DNA of 64,000 bases from Strigamia acuminata (taxonomy: Eukaryota > Arthropoda > Chilopoda > Geophilomorpha > Linotaeniidae). Positions 44,166 through 63,000 of this stretch are shown piece after piece. The first letter of the stretch is position 1. Each line of letters starts with the position of its first letter. Where the stretch lies: the NCBI GenBank assembly GCA_949358305.1, contig OX442319.1, positions 5,580,001 through 5,644,000 on the forward strand. Direction: 5' to 3'. Position numbers and translations under genes: made by a program. The notes under the pieces are model-generated. The model did no database searches. It worked only from the letters and a program-made list of their open reading frames with translations, and was not told the origin of the DNA.

Positions 44166-44982
44166 TAGTCTGATCTCATGAGTAATGATTAAATAACATT
44201 TACTACTTGAGGGTCAGCCACAAAAATATTTAGCAATTAAAATAGAAACTTTTCCACTTGCTGCAAATTAAATTCCAAACGGTTTTGCACATGCAACTAT
44301 AATTAGGATTTATTTTGGTTGAAATTGAATGAAAGGGTTAACAGAAAGCATCTGGAATGTATTTATCTGACGTTGTTCTGATCATCTAGAGCCCCTACAG
44401 CAAGGCCAAATAAGATTCATTGTGATTGCGAAACATGTTTCTATGGCCTCTTATGGTTATAGCTGAAAGGTAGCAAAGCAACTCATTTATTTACTATCAC
44501 CTTGGGACTTGTTTTTACATTTATCAGATGAATTTTCATTTTAGCAAATTATTCTGATTATCGCTAAGTATTATTATCATTAATTTCAAATTTATTCAGT
44601 TAAAGAGTGGGTGGATGTGGCAGTGTGTAAAGTCACCTGCAGACATTTTGTACACATTTGACCTATTGTGACATTAAAGCCATAAAGAATAGTTTTAAAA
44701 AATATTTTGATGATTTCATCTAGAAATTTGAGGTAAGAAGGTTAATTCGTAACCTTGGAATGTACAACAGGTGTTTGCAATTTAAAATCAAACAAAAATA
44801 TGAAGGTTGAATAAAAATAAGAGATTTTAATTGATGTAAGTTTTTAGAATTTTTTTTTTTGTTTTTCTTAATTTCCTGGTGATGGAGGATTAAAAAACCG
44901 AGCAAAAGTGAAGGACAAATTTATTTAATTATTTTTTTTTAAATTTTATTATTTTTAGATCATCAAAACCAACCGTTAGAAA

Positions 44983-51792
<6,810 letters not shown>

Positions 51793-52682
51793 TTAATCAA
51801 TAACAAAAATTAAAGAATAAGAATTTACTTCGATGTGAGCTATTTTCCATTGTATAAAGTTGTATAAAAGTTTTAAAAGTTAACTTTGCAAGAAATAATT
51901 GCATTTTTCAAAATACACGCTCATAATTTTTTTTCACAAAGTTTTATCTACTTTTGTTTTAATAATATATATATTTTTAACGACAAACATTGTAATAGTT
52001 TTATGCAAATCCAGAAATAAGCTTATACTCATCAATTTGATAGTGGTATTTAAAAAATTTACATATAGAATTAAATAAAAAATGTAGGAGTTATGAAATA
52101 ACAAATAATTTTTATATTGTGTATTTAATCTTGTAACAAAATTTGGGGATTCCATTTTCAATAAACACAAACATTACAACAGGTAAAAAAAGCCAATTTT
52201 TTTCATGTGTCATTTATAGATGTGTCTACGCAAACATTTTCGTAGCAAAAGCTCAAACATTAGTACCAAAAATACTTTTACAAATCAATATAAATCAATA
52301 AAAATCAATAAATTGTGAATTTTCCTTCTGTGAGATTAAAGTAACACTAAAAATGTAAATATACATGATTGTCTCCTCTAGGCAACCGTAGAAAATGGAG
52401 ATGGACTTTAAGAAATTCTAATTCCGTGCAAGCTATATTTTCATCAAATCACAGATTAAAAAACAGTTGTACTATAAAATCTTATCAATTTTTAGACTAT
52501 TTCTTTATCTCAAATGACTCGCTATGAATGGCTTAATCCCGCATTTGACAGTCAGGGCGTGGCTTGTTTTCAGCTGATAAGAAAAATCAAGTTCAAGTTC
52601 CACATGATCCACAACACAACAGATCCTACACGCATTTTATGACATAGCAAACTAATTAGTGGCCAAAACTTTATTGTGAAAA
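51793..52682. other. KANK 3' UTR and intergenic
   Basis: AT-rich DNA with AATAAA-type words and no ORF of interest. It leads into the UMP synthase start. Confidence 0.5.
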
Positions 52683-54498
52683 ATGAATGCAGCTTTAGAT
52701 GAAGTTATTTTGTCACTTTTTGAGAAAAATGTATTCAAATTTGGCCAGTTTTTGCTCAAAAGCGGTATAGAATCTCCCATTTACATTGACCTGCGCCTCA
52801 TAGTGTCCTATCCTGAACTGCTGGTAAACAAAAAAATGTTAACATTTTTTAGTCGTGTTTCGAATTTCTTAAAACTTCTTTTACAGGAACAAATCTCCGA
52901 TTTATTCATCTCGATTTCGTCGAAAAATATAGTTTGTCAATACATTTGTGGCGTCCCTTACACTGCACTACCAATAGCAACAGTAATGACTAACAAAACA
53001 ATTTATTTTAACTTAAAAAAATGTAATAAATAAATTACATTTCAGTGTATGAGTATAAAAAGCAAATTGCCAATGCTGATGCGGAGGAAAGAAGAGAAAA
53101 AATACGGGACGAAAAAATTAATCGAAGGTGTGTTCAACGTCGGAGACACTTGTCTCGTAATTGAGGATCTGGTTACGTCGGGGGGCAGCACATTGGACAC
53201 AGTACAAGTGAGAATAAATTTAAACCTAACGAACAAAATTCCATCTAATCAGTGTTATCAATTTTCAGGCGTTGAGAAGCGCCGGGTTGAATGTAACCGA
53301 TGCGGTCGTGCTGTTGGACCGGGAACAAGGCGGAAGAGAAAATTTACAGAAAAATGGAGTAAAATTACATAGGTATCTATGTGTTTTATTTTTAATCAAA
53401 TTTTTTATTAATTACGTTGTATTTTTAACAGTGCGTTTACCATGACGCAATTACTCTCGACACTGGGAAGTAAAATAGACGGCGCTGTGATAAAGCGAGT
53501 TCACAATTTCATTAGGGATAACCAGTTGATTAGTCCTACAAAATCAAATAGAATGAGTTTTGAACAGAGAGCTGCACGTTGTTCCAACACGATGACTAAA
53601 AAGCTGTTGGAATTAATTGGAACGAAGAAGACAAACGTAGCAGTTGCAATTGATGTTACAAAATGCGACAAATTAATCGAGGTATGTTTCACCGGATTGG
53701 ATTAAATTCGAACATTTTGAGTATTTTTCAATGCTTTTCTAGTTGGCGAATGAAATCGGACCTTACGTTTGTATGGTTAAAATCCACGTAGATATTCTCG
53801 AAGATTTCCACGTTAGTTTTATCCGAACGCTGAAAAGCACGGCCGAAAAGCACAATTTCCTAATTATGGAGGACAGGTGAATTGATTTTGTTGAAACAAG
53901 ACGTTTAATCCAATTTTTCTTTTATCAATTTAGGAAATTCGCGGACATCGGTCACACGGTTAAAAGGCAATTCGACGGTGGAATTTACAACATCGCGGAT
54001 TGGGCGGATTTCGTAACCGCTCACGCGTTGCCGGGCCCCGGATTATTGGACGGTTTGGAGGAAATTGGATCTTCCAAAAATTGCTCGTGTTTTCTCATTG
54101 CTCAGATGAGTAGTAATGGAAGTTTAACGAACGAGGAATATGCGCAAGGTGAATAATCAACGATAAAGTAAAATTAACCGGAAATAAACCGTCTTTTTCA
54201 ATATTCAGCCGCTGCGTCTATGGGAGAGCGTAATTTCGTGTCGGGATTCATTAGCCAGTCGCGTTTATCGGACGATGACGCGTTCATTTACGCCACACCG
54301 GGAGTAAATCTCGGCAGCGAAGGTGATTCCTTAGGACAGCGATACATAACCCCGGACGAAGCAATAATCGAGCGAGGGGCCGATTTAATAATTGTTGGAC
54401 GCGGCATCACGAATGCACCCGACGTTAAAGCTGCAGCAGACGAGTACCGGCGGATCGCTTGGAAAGCCTATCAAACACTTCTAAACCCAGTGAAATAA
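52683..54498 (+). CDS. Umps: UMP synthase (OPRT-ODC fusion), eight exons
   Basis: Exons 52683-52823, 52887-52982, 53046-53207, 53269-53372, 53432-53681, 53743-53876, 53934-54148 and 54209-54498 give 463 residues, close to the human 480. It is a bifunctional cytosolic enzyme for the last two steps of de novo pyrimidine synthesis. The N-terminal orotate phosphoribosyltransferase has [12 protein letters not shown] and the PRPP-binding loop [15 protein letters not shown]. The C-terminal OMP decarboxylase has the CDKL region, [10 protein letters not shown] and the catalytic EDRKFADIG, split by an intron within the Arg codon. It ends with the phosphate-binding VGRGIT region. All active-site words are intact. 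Confidence 0.97.
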
Positions 54499-54539
54499 TT
54501 TTTTGTTTTTTGATGTGAACGAGTAAGAATAATAAATTT

Positions 54540-55090
54540 ATCCTTTTTGCAAATTTACGTCCATTGACCACAACATTAACACAATAACTATGTTTAAGCG
54601 AGAAATATGTTTAGCTTTTGAACCTGGCTGGATTAATTTTCTCTTTTAACTTTTTATTTTCGAGATAAACAAATTTTTTCTTGAAAAAAACAAACAAATT
54701 TTATGTTTATTTGATTACCCATTGGTTTTCTCGGTGGACCCCAATGAACCTTTGAACCTTTGAACCTTTAGAATCGATTAAAACCCTGAAGAAAGAACCC
54801 TAGTCCATCCCAGCATTCATATCATATCAGCGTCGAAAATCAAAGAAATGATGGAACTGGTCCGACAAACCATCAAAAAAAGCCCTCGACCAAATCCAAT
54901 CGGACTCTGCAATTACCAAAAACCATCCCAGCAAAGAAATTGCAAAAAATTCCCGCCCTTTTCGTCCGGCCCGAAGTCCCTCATTTTAAACGAAGAGGCA
55001 TTATGCAGAGGCATCATACAGCTTCCATATTTCCCCTAGTGAAGGTTGACCAGGTTGGTTATTGAACAATAGAGAGATTGACATAGGAGT
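54540..55090. other. Intergenic, no gene seen
   Basis: Contains AATAAA near 54,531 for UMP synthase and a short GAACCTTT tandem repeat near 54,743-54,770. The frames have no recognised domain. Confidence 0.5.
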
Positions 55091-55095
55091 GTTGG

Positions 55096-55205
55096 ATGCG
55101 TGTCGGTGTCGCGTGTTGGCACTGTGGAGGACCGCACTTTCGTCACCAGTGCCCAGATTGGATCCAGACAGGAAAGTGCTGTGTCCGCCATCACAACTTT
55201 CTAAA
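55096..55205 (+). pseudogene. Gag-like zinc-knuckle fragment
   Basis: Encodes CWHCGGPHFRHQCPDW, a knuckle with Cys-Cys-His-Cys order and one residue fewer between the second Cys and the His than the usual CCHC. This is a common feature at the end of retroelement Gag proteins. The frame is only about 90 codons, with no start of its own visible. A second, more damaged copy lies at 58,855-58,935. Confidence 0.6.
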
Positions 55206-55237
55206 TTCAAACAATCAATGTTATTTAGTATTATATC

Positions 55238-55401
55238 ATTGTTGCTTTAGCAACAATACCATTGTAAGTTGCCAAGGAAATTCCTTGGCAACCTCTCTTT
55301 TTGTTAACTCATTAAAAGTCAGTCAACTCTCAAAATCATTAAGCAACGTCGTGTTTTATTTCACTCTTTGAATTCATGTCTTCAGCCCTATTTAGGGCTG
55401 A
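55238..55401 (+). repeat. Three consecutive short palindromes, unit 1
   Basis: ATTGTTGC/GCAACAAT (55238-55257), GTTGCCAAGGAA/TTCCTTGGCAAC (55268-55292) and TCAGCCCTA/TAGGGCTGA (55382-55401). Each is a perfect arm pair with a loop of 1-4 bases. The same three occur at 58975-59138. Confidence 0.85.
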
Positions 55402-55441
55402 GACATTTACAGACAAGATGACAAGTCCAGTGGAACTTCGG

Positions 55442-55505
55442 GACACCACACAAAGTGTTCAGGACACCACACAAAGTGTTCAGGACACCACACAAAGTGT
55501 TCAGG
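55442..55505 (+). repeat. 21-bp triplication
   Basis: Three copies of GGACACCACACAAAGTGTTC (+1). In the second unit (59,164-59,227) the same triplet carries AGAAAG in place of CAAAG. Confidence 0.9.
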
Positions 55506-55539
55506 AGGAAGAAAGTGAAAGTCGCAAGAAGTCATCGAG

Positions 55540-55800
55540 AAATCAACGCCATTCGACGCCATTTATCACTTCGAATATTCTTTATTTCGATTTCTTATTT
55601 ATTTCATTTTTAGTATAACTTAATTCGTTTTATTATCTATTTTTGTAACGTTTAAGAGATTTATTCGTCAGAAAAACAGAATAAATCATTCTTGTCTTTT
55701 TTCAAATAACTTGTTTTCTTTTAATAAGTTTGAATTAGCTTTTATTTAATAATAGATTTAATTAGTTTTGATATTATTTATAAGTGCTGTCACTACAACG
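55540..55800 (+). repeat. LTR-like segment (R/U5-type), unit 1
   Basis: From CGCCATTCGACGCCATTT through AATAAATCATTCTTG to GTGCTGTCACTACA. Layout and wording resemble the 3' half of the LTR at 19,380-20,508 (CGCCATTT, AATAAATCTT, ATAAGTCC). Copies are at 59,260-59,510 and 63,115-63,375. The last keeps ATAAGTCCTGTCACGGCA. Confidence 0.5.
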
Positions 55801-56179
55801 TAATCTTCAGAAGAAATGGATTGGGAGGAAATTTTGTATTTCTTATTATTTTCTGTGGTGTTTAAGTTTGTTGTCAATTGGAAGTATTTTGGCTGGTATG
55901 CTGTGTTCGTTGCTATCTACGACACAGAATTTAACAAAATTTAACAAAATTTAGAATTTCTTGTGCAGGGGAGATCCAACCCGAATGCAGCACAAGAGTT
56001 TTTTTTAGATTCCAGTCTTCTTTTTTTCAGAAAATTGAATAAACTTTTTTAACATGAAAACCATATTTCAGGAATTAATATAAAAAAATTATTGTTCTTG
56101 GTGTTGGTATATTTATTCCAAATATCCAAATAATCCTCGATAATGTGGACAGCTAGTCTACTTCAAGATCTATTTAGCT

Positions 56180-56340
56180 TTTGTTAATGCAAAGAATGAC
56201 CAATATGCGAATGGAATATCCGCTTGGGAACTTTATTGGTATTTAATCCGACATTACTACTTTTATTTGGTTCGACCTTTGGATCATTGCACAAACGAAT
56301 ACAACATTTATTTGTGGAAGGCCAACTTGATAGGTAAATG
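56180..56340 (+). pseudogene. Exon-like fragment with an aromatic-rich peptide
   Basis: An acceptor-like TTTAG precedes NAKNDQYANGISAWELYWYL, continuing to YNIYLWKANLIG and a GTAAATG donor. A second copy at 63,853-64,000 has an extra upstream part (YTVEEEDKHITDF) but a TGA in place of the first Trp. The combination of YT..EED..I..F and a later WELY resembles a Myb-like domain of the RAP1 type. This is a tentative reading. Confidence 0.35.
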
Positions 56341-57591
56341 AAGCAGTCCTTAGAAAACTTCATTTCGTTATTTTCATCTGATGTTCAACTGCTCACAACA
56401 AAATACATTGCATCGATTGTGACTCCAAGAACAATGGGTTAAAGAGAAGAAAAGAATAGGAGAAGAGAGCAGACTAGTGTAGCGTTATAAGAAAAGTTAA
56501 CTATAAATACAACAAACCAAACAACTTCCCCGTACAAACACATTATAAAGAAACTTGCCCAAAACACCTTCCTTCAATTCCTCAAACTGAATAAAAGAAT
56601 AAAAGATTTTACTATACAAGTTGAGTGCAGATCATTTGTAGCTAAGATGGCTGCGCCTAACACAGTTATCCTAAACGTGGGACTGTCAGCCTAATAGTTG
56701 ACCGGGATGGCGTCAGGAAGTGCCCCCAGAGAGAATTTTTTCACGATTTATAAACAAATGTACCGGTATATAAAAGGTTTTAAACAATTACATTTTTTTA
56801 AAGGAAATAGTAAAGAAGAAGAAGAAGTTAAGAAGAAGAAAAGAAGAAAGTTTGAAAATATTTTCATATTTTTAAAGATTTTGTTGTTGGGCAAATATAG
56901 AAAAGTGGCACCCAACAGGAAAAGAAGAGGATTATAACAGCTGGTGCCCATGAAAGTTTGGATACAACTGTTGTGGATGCAAGAATCAGCAAGTGGCGAA
57001 TGATTGGATCCAGCAAGACACAATACATGTTTACTGCGATGCATTTATATGTGCAACTTGGAATTATTTCCCAAATTATTTGTATGTGAAAACAAAATTC
57101 AAAATGCAAGATGGGAATATGTTAAGTGGTAAATGCGGCACTCAGACAGTCCTACAATACCAACTTTTTCAAACAAGGAAATGTGTGCATCCTCCTCCTT
57201 AAAGGGTGTCATAATTTTTTTTTAAAATTTGTATTTTTTTTAAATACAATGAAAAATAAAAAAAAAAACACTTTTTGGGCACCAAACTAACTTGATCAAA
57301 CCATGGAAAATCGCTCAAGTGGCTGTCTAAGGACACCAAGAGGATTCCAAATCAACAACTTTTGGTGGACAAACACAAAATGGCAAATTTCATAACCAGA
57401 ACAGGCAAAACAAATCGAATTTGAAATGAAAAATTCAAACCAAAGTTAAAAGAAATGTTTACCAAATACATATTCGGAAATAGCTGAATCCGACTAAAAA
57501 TATTTTAAAACTCACAACACCATACGTTGTGCACGGAAGAAATGCTTGAGAAATAAGTTTCGAACTCCGTTAGGCCTAGTAGGCTTAAAAT

Positions 57592-57609
57592 GGCGCCAAA
57601 CAGGGAACA
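57592..57609 (+). promoter_or_regulatory. Lysine-tRNA-type primer-binding-site-like sequence
   Basis: TGGCGCCAAACAGGGAAC resembles the primer site used by elements primed with tRNA-Lys, with a one-base gap and a change. No LTR end (CA) is directly before it, so it may be a decayed remnant or chance. Confidence 0.35.
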
Positions 57610-57717
57610 AATAGGAAATATACCATTTTTCGGAAAAATAGGAATTTAAACTTCTTAGAAGAATCGTAGAAATGTTTGCCGATGAAACCAATCAATGAGA
57701 GAGAGAGACCAAATGGA

Positions 57718-58340
57718 AAAATAGATGAATGAAATACATACTTGTGTTAATTTTGAATCGCAAAATGTAAATGGGAAAATCCAAAATAAACAAATAAGAA
57801 CGAGAAGAACCAAGTGAAACCAATGGTGCCAAATTCGCCAAAAAAAAGAGAGCGAATGTGATGTGTAGTTCGATTCATCATACGTTCGTTTCTAGCACAA
57901 GCGGAACGAGACATTCTGTTGAAATGATAAGATGGCGACAATGCTCACGAGGATGCGCACAAAAGCAACTGCAGCCTGGCGTCGACATTTTGAAACTGAA
58001 TATAATTACTTATAACCATCAAACCATTGTCAAATGAATTCATCAAAATTAATTCAAAGTAAATAAATGAGAAGCACAGACCAGTAGTGCCATATAACAT
58101 GGATATTGTGCTGTTGGACAGCAAGTGCCTTATTACACTGACTGCACAATAATGCACAAGGATATAAATAAATAATTGATCAAGAAAGAGAGAATGGGAA
58201 AAGAATGGAAGGAATAGGAAGTTTTACTTCTTTCTCAAATGATCATATTTCACTCAGTGTGCCATTCATCTATTTTCTAATCATAAAACGGTACTGAGTT
58301 TTTATTTAATCTATAACCATTTTATTACTATTACTATTAT
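57718..58340. repeat. ~580-bp block, copy 1 (copy 2 at 61,265-61,830)
   Basis: Begins GAATGAAATACATACTTGTG and ends near AAACGGTACTGAGTTTTTAT. Copy 2 has several small deletions. No conserved ORF in either strand. Confidence 0.9.
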
Positions 58341-59999
58341 TCAGTTTCCCATGGTGAGATCAATAGAAGCACTCAAAACTCAATAGTCGGATTTGAAAAG
58401 AGAATTTGAAGACTATCAATTTGCCACCTGCTGTTGAGCAATACTTTCAAATCAAGCAGGCCCATTTCTAGAACAAAATTTAGAATTTTTTGTGCAGGGA
58501 GGATCCAACCCGAATGCAACAGAGTTTTTTTTTAGATTCCAGTCTTCTTTTTTTTTAGGAAACTGAATAAACTTTTTTAGCATGAAAACCATATTGCAGG
58601 AATTAATAAAAGAAAATTATTGTTCTTGGTGTTGGTATATTTATTCCATGTTCTACCTCGAATTGTTTTTTTATAAAAACAAGCAAAGGATCCAGGGTAA
58701 CTTTAAGATTAAAAAAAATGATGTTGTGTAATTACTTAGGTGCAATTCCATTCAGATTTTAAAGAAAAAAAAGCCCGCGAACGCGACATCAGGTTTTGCA
58801 GAGGCCATAGACACACGGAGTGTCCGTGTTGTTTGGAGGAAGGCTTGTTGAAAGAGGAAATGTGGAGGACCGCACTTTCGTCACCAGTGCCCGGATTGGA
58901 TCCAGACAGGAAAGTGCTGTGTCCGCGTCACAACTTTCTAAATTCAAACAATCAATGTTATTTAGTATTATATCATTGTTGCTTTAGCAACAATACCATT
59001 GTAAGTTGCCAAAGAAATTTCTTGGCAGCCTCTCTTTTTGTTAACTCATTAAAAGTCAGTCGACTCTCAAAATCATTAAGCAACGTCGTGTTTTATTTCA
59101 CTCTTTGAATTCATGTCTTCAGCCCTATTTAGGGCTGAGACATTTACAGACAGTGGAACTTCGGGACACCACAGAAAGTGTTCAGGACACCACAGAAAGT
59201 GTTCGGGACACCACAGAAAGTGTTCAGGAGGAAGAAAGTGAAAGTCGCAAGAAGTCATCGAGAAATCAACGCCATTCGACGCCATTTATCACTTCGATTA
59301 TTCTTTATTTCGATTTCTTATTTATTTCATTTTTAGTATAACTTAATTCGTTTTATTATCTATTTTTGTAACGTTTAAGAGATTTATTCGCCAGAAACAC
59401 AGAATAAATCATTCTTGTCTTTTTTCAAATAACTTGTTTTCTTTTAATAAGTTAGAATTAGCTTTTATTTAATAATAGATTTAATTAGTTTTGAAGTGCT
59501 GTCACTGCAACGTAATCTTCAGAAGATGGATTGGGGAAGAAATTTTGTATTTCTTATTATTTTCTGTGGTGTTTAAGTAATTGGAAGTATTTTGAAGCTG
59601 AACAGGAAACTTCTGCCAAAACCATTTTTTCACTATTACTATTATTCAGTTTCCTATGGTAGGCGTGCGATCATCCACATCGGGATCGCCCAGCAACATA
59701 GCCGAGTTTGGAAAAAGAGTTTGAAAACAATTAACTTTCCACCTGCTGTTGAGCAACACTTTCAAATCAAGAGGGCCCATTTTTATAACAAAATTTAAGT
59801 TTTTGTACAGAGGATCCAACCCAAATGCAGTTTTTTTTTTTAGATCCTACTCTTCTTTTTTTTAGGAAATTGAATAAACTTTTTTAGCATGAAAACCATA
59901 TTTCAGGAATTAATAAAAGACAATTATTGTTCTTGTTCTTGGTATATTTATTCCAAATATCCAAATAATCCTCGATAATGTGGACAGCTAGTCTAATTC

Positions 60000-62740
60000 A
60001 AATCGCGCCTAAGATCTGTTGAAAGCCAACTGCTCACAGCAAAGTACATTGCATCGATTGTGATTCCAAGAACAATGGGAAGAAAAGAAGAGAATAGGAG
60101 AAGAGAGCAGAGTATAGCAATGGCTGCTAGATCAGAAATTGAATTTTTCAGCCCCATAAATCCAGCCGTTATAATTTTGTGTGATATGCATAATCGTGCT
60201 AATCACAGGGTGTTAGAAATGTGTCAAATTTTTAGTTGAATATAAAGTCAACGCCATTGTGCAAGCATCGTTTATCAAAGTTGCAAATCCAGAATATAAT
60301 TTAATCTTTCCAACGCACTACGAGCACATTATAAGGAAACTAGCTTAAAACACCTTCCTTCAATTCCTCAAACTGACCGATAAGGAAGTATTTTAAACAA
60401 CAAATTCTGTATGTAAATATTAAATCAGATTTCTAATTGATAAAAAAACATTTCACTATACAAGTTGAGTGCAGAGCATTTCATATAAGACAGGGATTTG
60501 AGTTCAGACATCATTCTTACAGAAAGATTTACCAGAATTTTAAATAAGAGAAAAAGATACACTCTGAACCGACATAACGTTGACATAACGTTGTTTATTG
60601 CCACGCCGTTATTCTGATCACAGAGTTGTAGGTAGAGTTGAGTTAGATTCAAGAAAGCAGAAAATAAAGTGCAATTGATGGTTTTCACCACGAAAAACGA
60701 TCGAGAGATTTTCTAAAAAAGAACAGGCGGATTTTGAGTGGTTGGGGCTGTCAGAACACCAGAAGAAATTCGACTCACAATCACAATCCGACAAGAGATA
60801 TGGTTTAGGGAACAGCGGTAAAGGTAGAGATTTGCAAAGTGAGGATAAAAACAGTTCAAAATTTAAACCATTAAATCAAATGGAAAACAGCCAGCCATAC
60901 CGTACCGTACGAACTAAGCAAAGTTTCATAAAATAAGAAACGGGCTAATTCCATTGGAGGACAATAAAACAAATGATCCCTATTATTTGCAAGATTATTT
61001 ACTTAGTCAGAAAGCAAAAAAACCAGATGAAGTGAACCATGCAAAGAGATCCCAAAAGGACTACCGTGATGAATCACGATGAACGATAAAAATGTCAAAA
61101 ATGACGATGCCAGAAGACCAATCCCTGAATTTATACCGAAAAAAAAAAAACCAAAATAAATAAATTCCTAATAAAAAAGAACTTATTTGGAACTCAGACT
61201 GAATACATACAAAATATGCACGTGACGTGTTTGATGTTACATGTGGTCCTCAGAGATTTCTAAAATGAATGAAATACATACTTGTGTTAATTTTGAATCG
61301 CAAAATGTAAATGAAAAATCCAAAATGAACAAAAAAGAACGAGAAGAACCAAGTGAAACCAATGGTACCAAAGTCGCCAGAAAAAGAGAGCGAATGTGAT
61401 GTGTAGTTCGATTCATCACGAGCGGAACGAGACATTCTGTTGAAATGAAAAGATGGCGACAATGCGCACGAGGATGCGCACAAAAGCGACTGCAGCCTGG
61501 CGTCGACATTTTGAAACTGAATATAATTACTTATAACCATCAAACCATTGTCAAATGAATGAATCAAAATTAATTCAAATTAAATAAATGAGAAGCACAA
61601 ACCAGTAGTGCCATATAACATGGATATTGTGCTGTTGGACAGCAAGTGCCTTATTACACTGACTGCACAATAATGCACAAGGATATAAATAAATAATTGA
61701 TCAAGAAAGAGAATGGGAAAAGAATGGAAGGAATAGGAAGTTTTACTTCTTTCTCAAATGATCATACTTCTCTCAGTGTGCCATTCATCTATTTTCTAAT
61801 CATAAAACGGTACTGAGTTTTTATTTTGTAAATCTATTGCGTATTCTATGGCTGCATTTCAAACTAATCGTGATCTTTACCGGAAATACGCCAAAGGAAC
61901 TGATGGGGGTCAGCCGGTTCCTTTTGGAACCATGTCGTCACCGAGGTAATCGGGCGGCTACGCAGTTAGAAGCCCGAATGTGTATATTTCGAAGCAAAGG
62001 CAGGAGCTTTTGATTAAAGATCTGTCATGTTGACTTTTCTACAAACCCAAGGCCCATTTTATATTCACAAGTGATAGCAGAGGATGTGGTTTGGGAGGCA
62101 TACGAACACGTTATAAGGAAACTAGCCTAAAACACCTTCCTTCAATTCCTCAAACTGACCGATAAGGGAGTATTTAAAAAAAAAATTCTGTATGTAAATA
62201 TTAAATCATCAGATTTCTAATTGATAATAAAAGATTTCACTAAACAAGGAAGACCAAATTCACCGATTTCCAATGTATCTCTTTCACTGCCAAACGCGAG
62301 GTCAAGAAGTTTAAGTTTGTCCGTCAGTGGACAAAAGCAGAGCCAGCTGGCCTTTGGGTAAAATGAAGTTCAAGATCGACCGTATACAGATGCCAGAAAC
62401 AATCGACGAATTGTTCTATGTTGAGCTGTACTACGTGAAAAACAAGCACCGCCGAGTAAGACTCGACTACTGTTCCAAGTTTCCCATTACGAACATATTA
62501 ATAATGTGCATTTGTAAAACAATCCTAAATGGGCTTTAGCTATAGTACGTTAAAAGGTCGTGTATTTTATCAGTTTTAGTAATTAGACATATAAATCTTG
62601 TTGTTGTGCAACCAGACAACAACCTGGAAAGAAAGGAAAAGTCTATGAAATATCTTTTAAATATCCTTGTCAAAACCAGTAACCAGAATTGCTTCAGAAA
62701 CTAATGAAAACTTTCCCGAACAATTTGTTAAAAGTTTTTC
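60000..62740. other. Second array unit, right part; retroelement debris
   Basis: Short open frames (60,742-60,936, charged and Gln/Ser-rich; 62,327-62,539, basic) carry no diagnostic domain. The CAAAAGCGACTGCAGCCTGG block and the CCTTCCTTCAATTCC block repeat those of unit 1. Confidence 0.45.
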
Positions 62741-62769
62741 TTGCTGCTACGCACGTTGGCAGTGAGTAA

Positions 62770-63000
62770 TTTTCGTTGTTGAGAGAAGCAGACTCAGACA
62801 ACGTCGCCGTCAAGGTCGTCGTTCGCGCCAGCGTGCCGAAGCGAGACCGGAGTCGTGCGGAGTTGCCGTGGATCCGAATTTAAGGCGAAGAGCAAGAGAC
62901 GTTATCGTCGCTGTCCGAGTCGTCGTTCGCGCCGGCGTGCCGAAGCGAGACTTTAGTCGAGCGAGATTAGAGCCGATTAGAGCCGATTAGATACGGAAAT
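62770..63000 (+). repeat. CpG-rich ~115-bp imperfect duplication
   Basis: The stretch GTCGTCGTTCGCGCCAGCGT followed by GCCGAAGCGAGAC occurs twice (about 62,815 and 62,922), just upstream of the third LTR-like segment. It has no counterpart in the first two units. Confidence 0.75.

Larger units (their letters stand above)
40310..44957. other. Intergenic region between Drosha and KANK, no coding gene recognised
   Basis: Drosha AATAAA lies near 40,339. Two related segments with GTTGTCT(A/C)GGGGTCAGTGA occur near 40,538 and 40,884. A relative of the KANK-intron element at 51,227 spans about 40,970-41,395. Minisatellites occupy 43,620-44,165. A GC-richer block at 41,560-41,800 has no recognised features. 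Confidence 0.5.
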
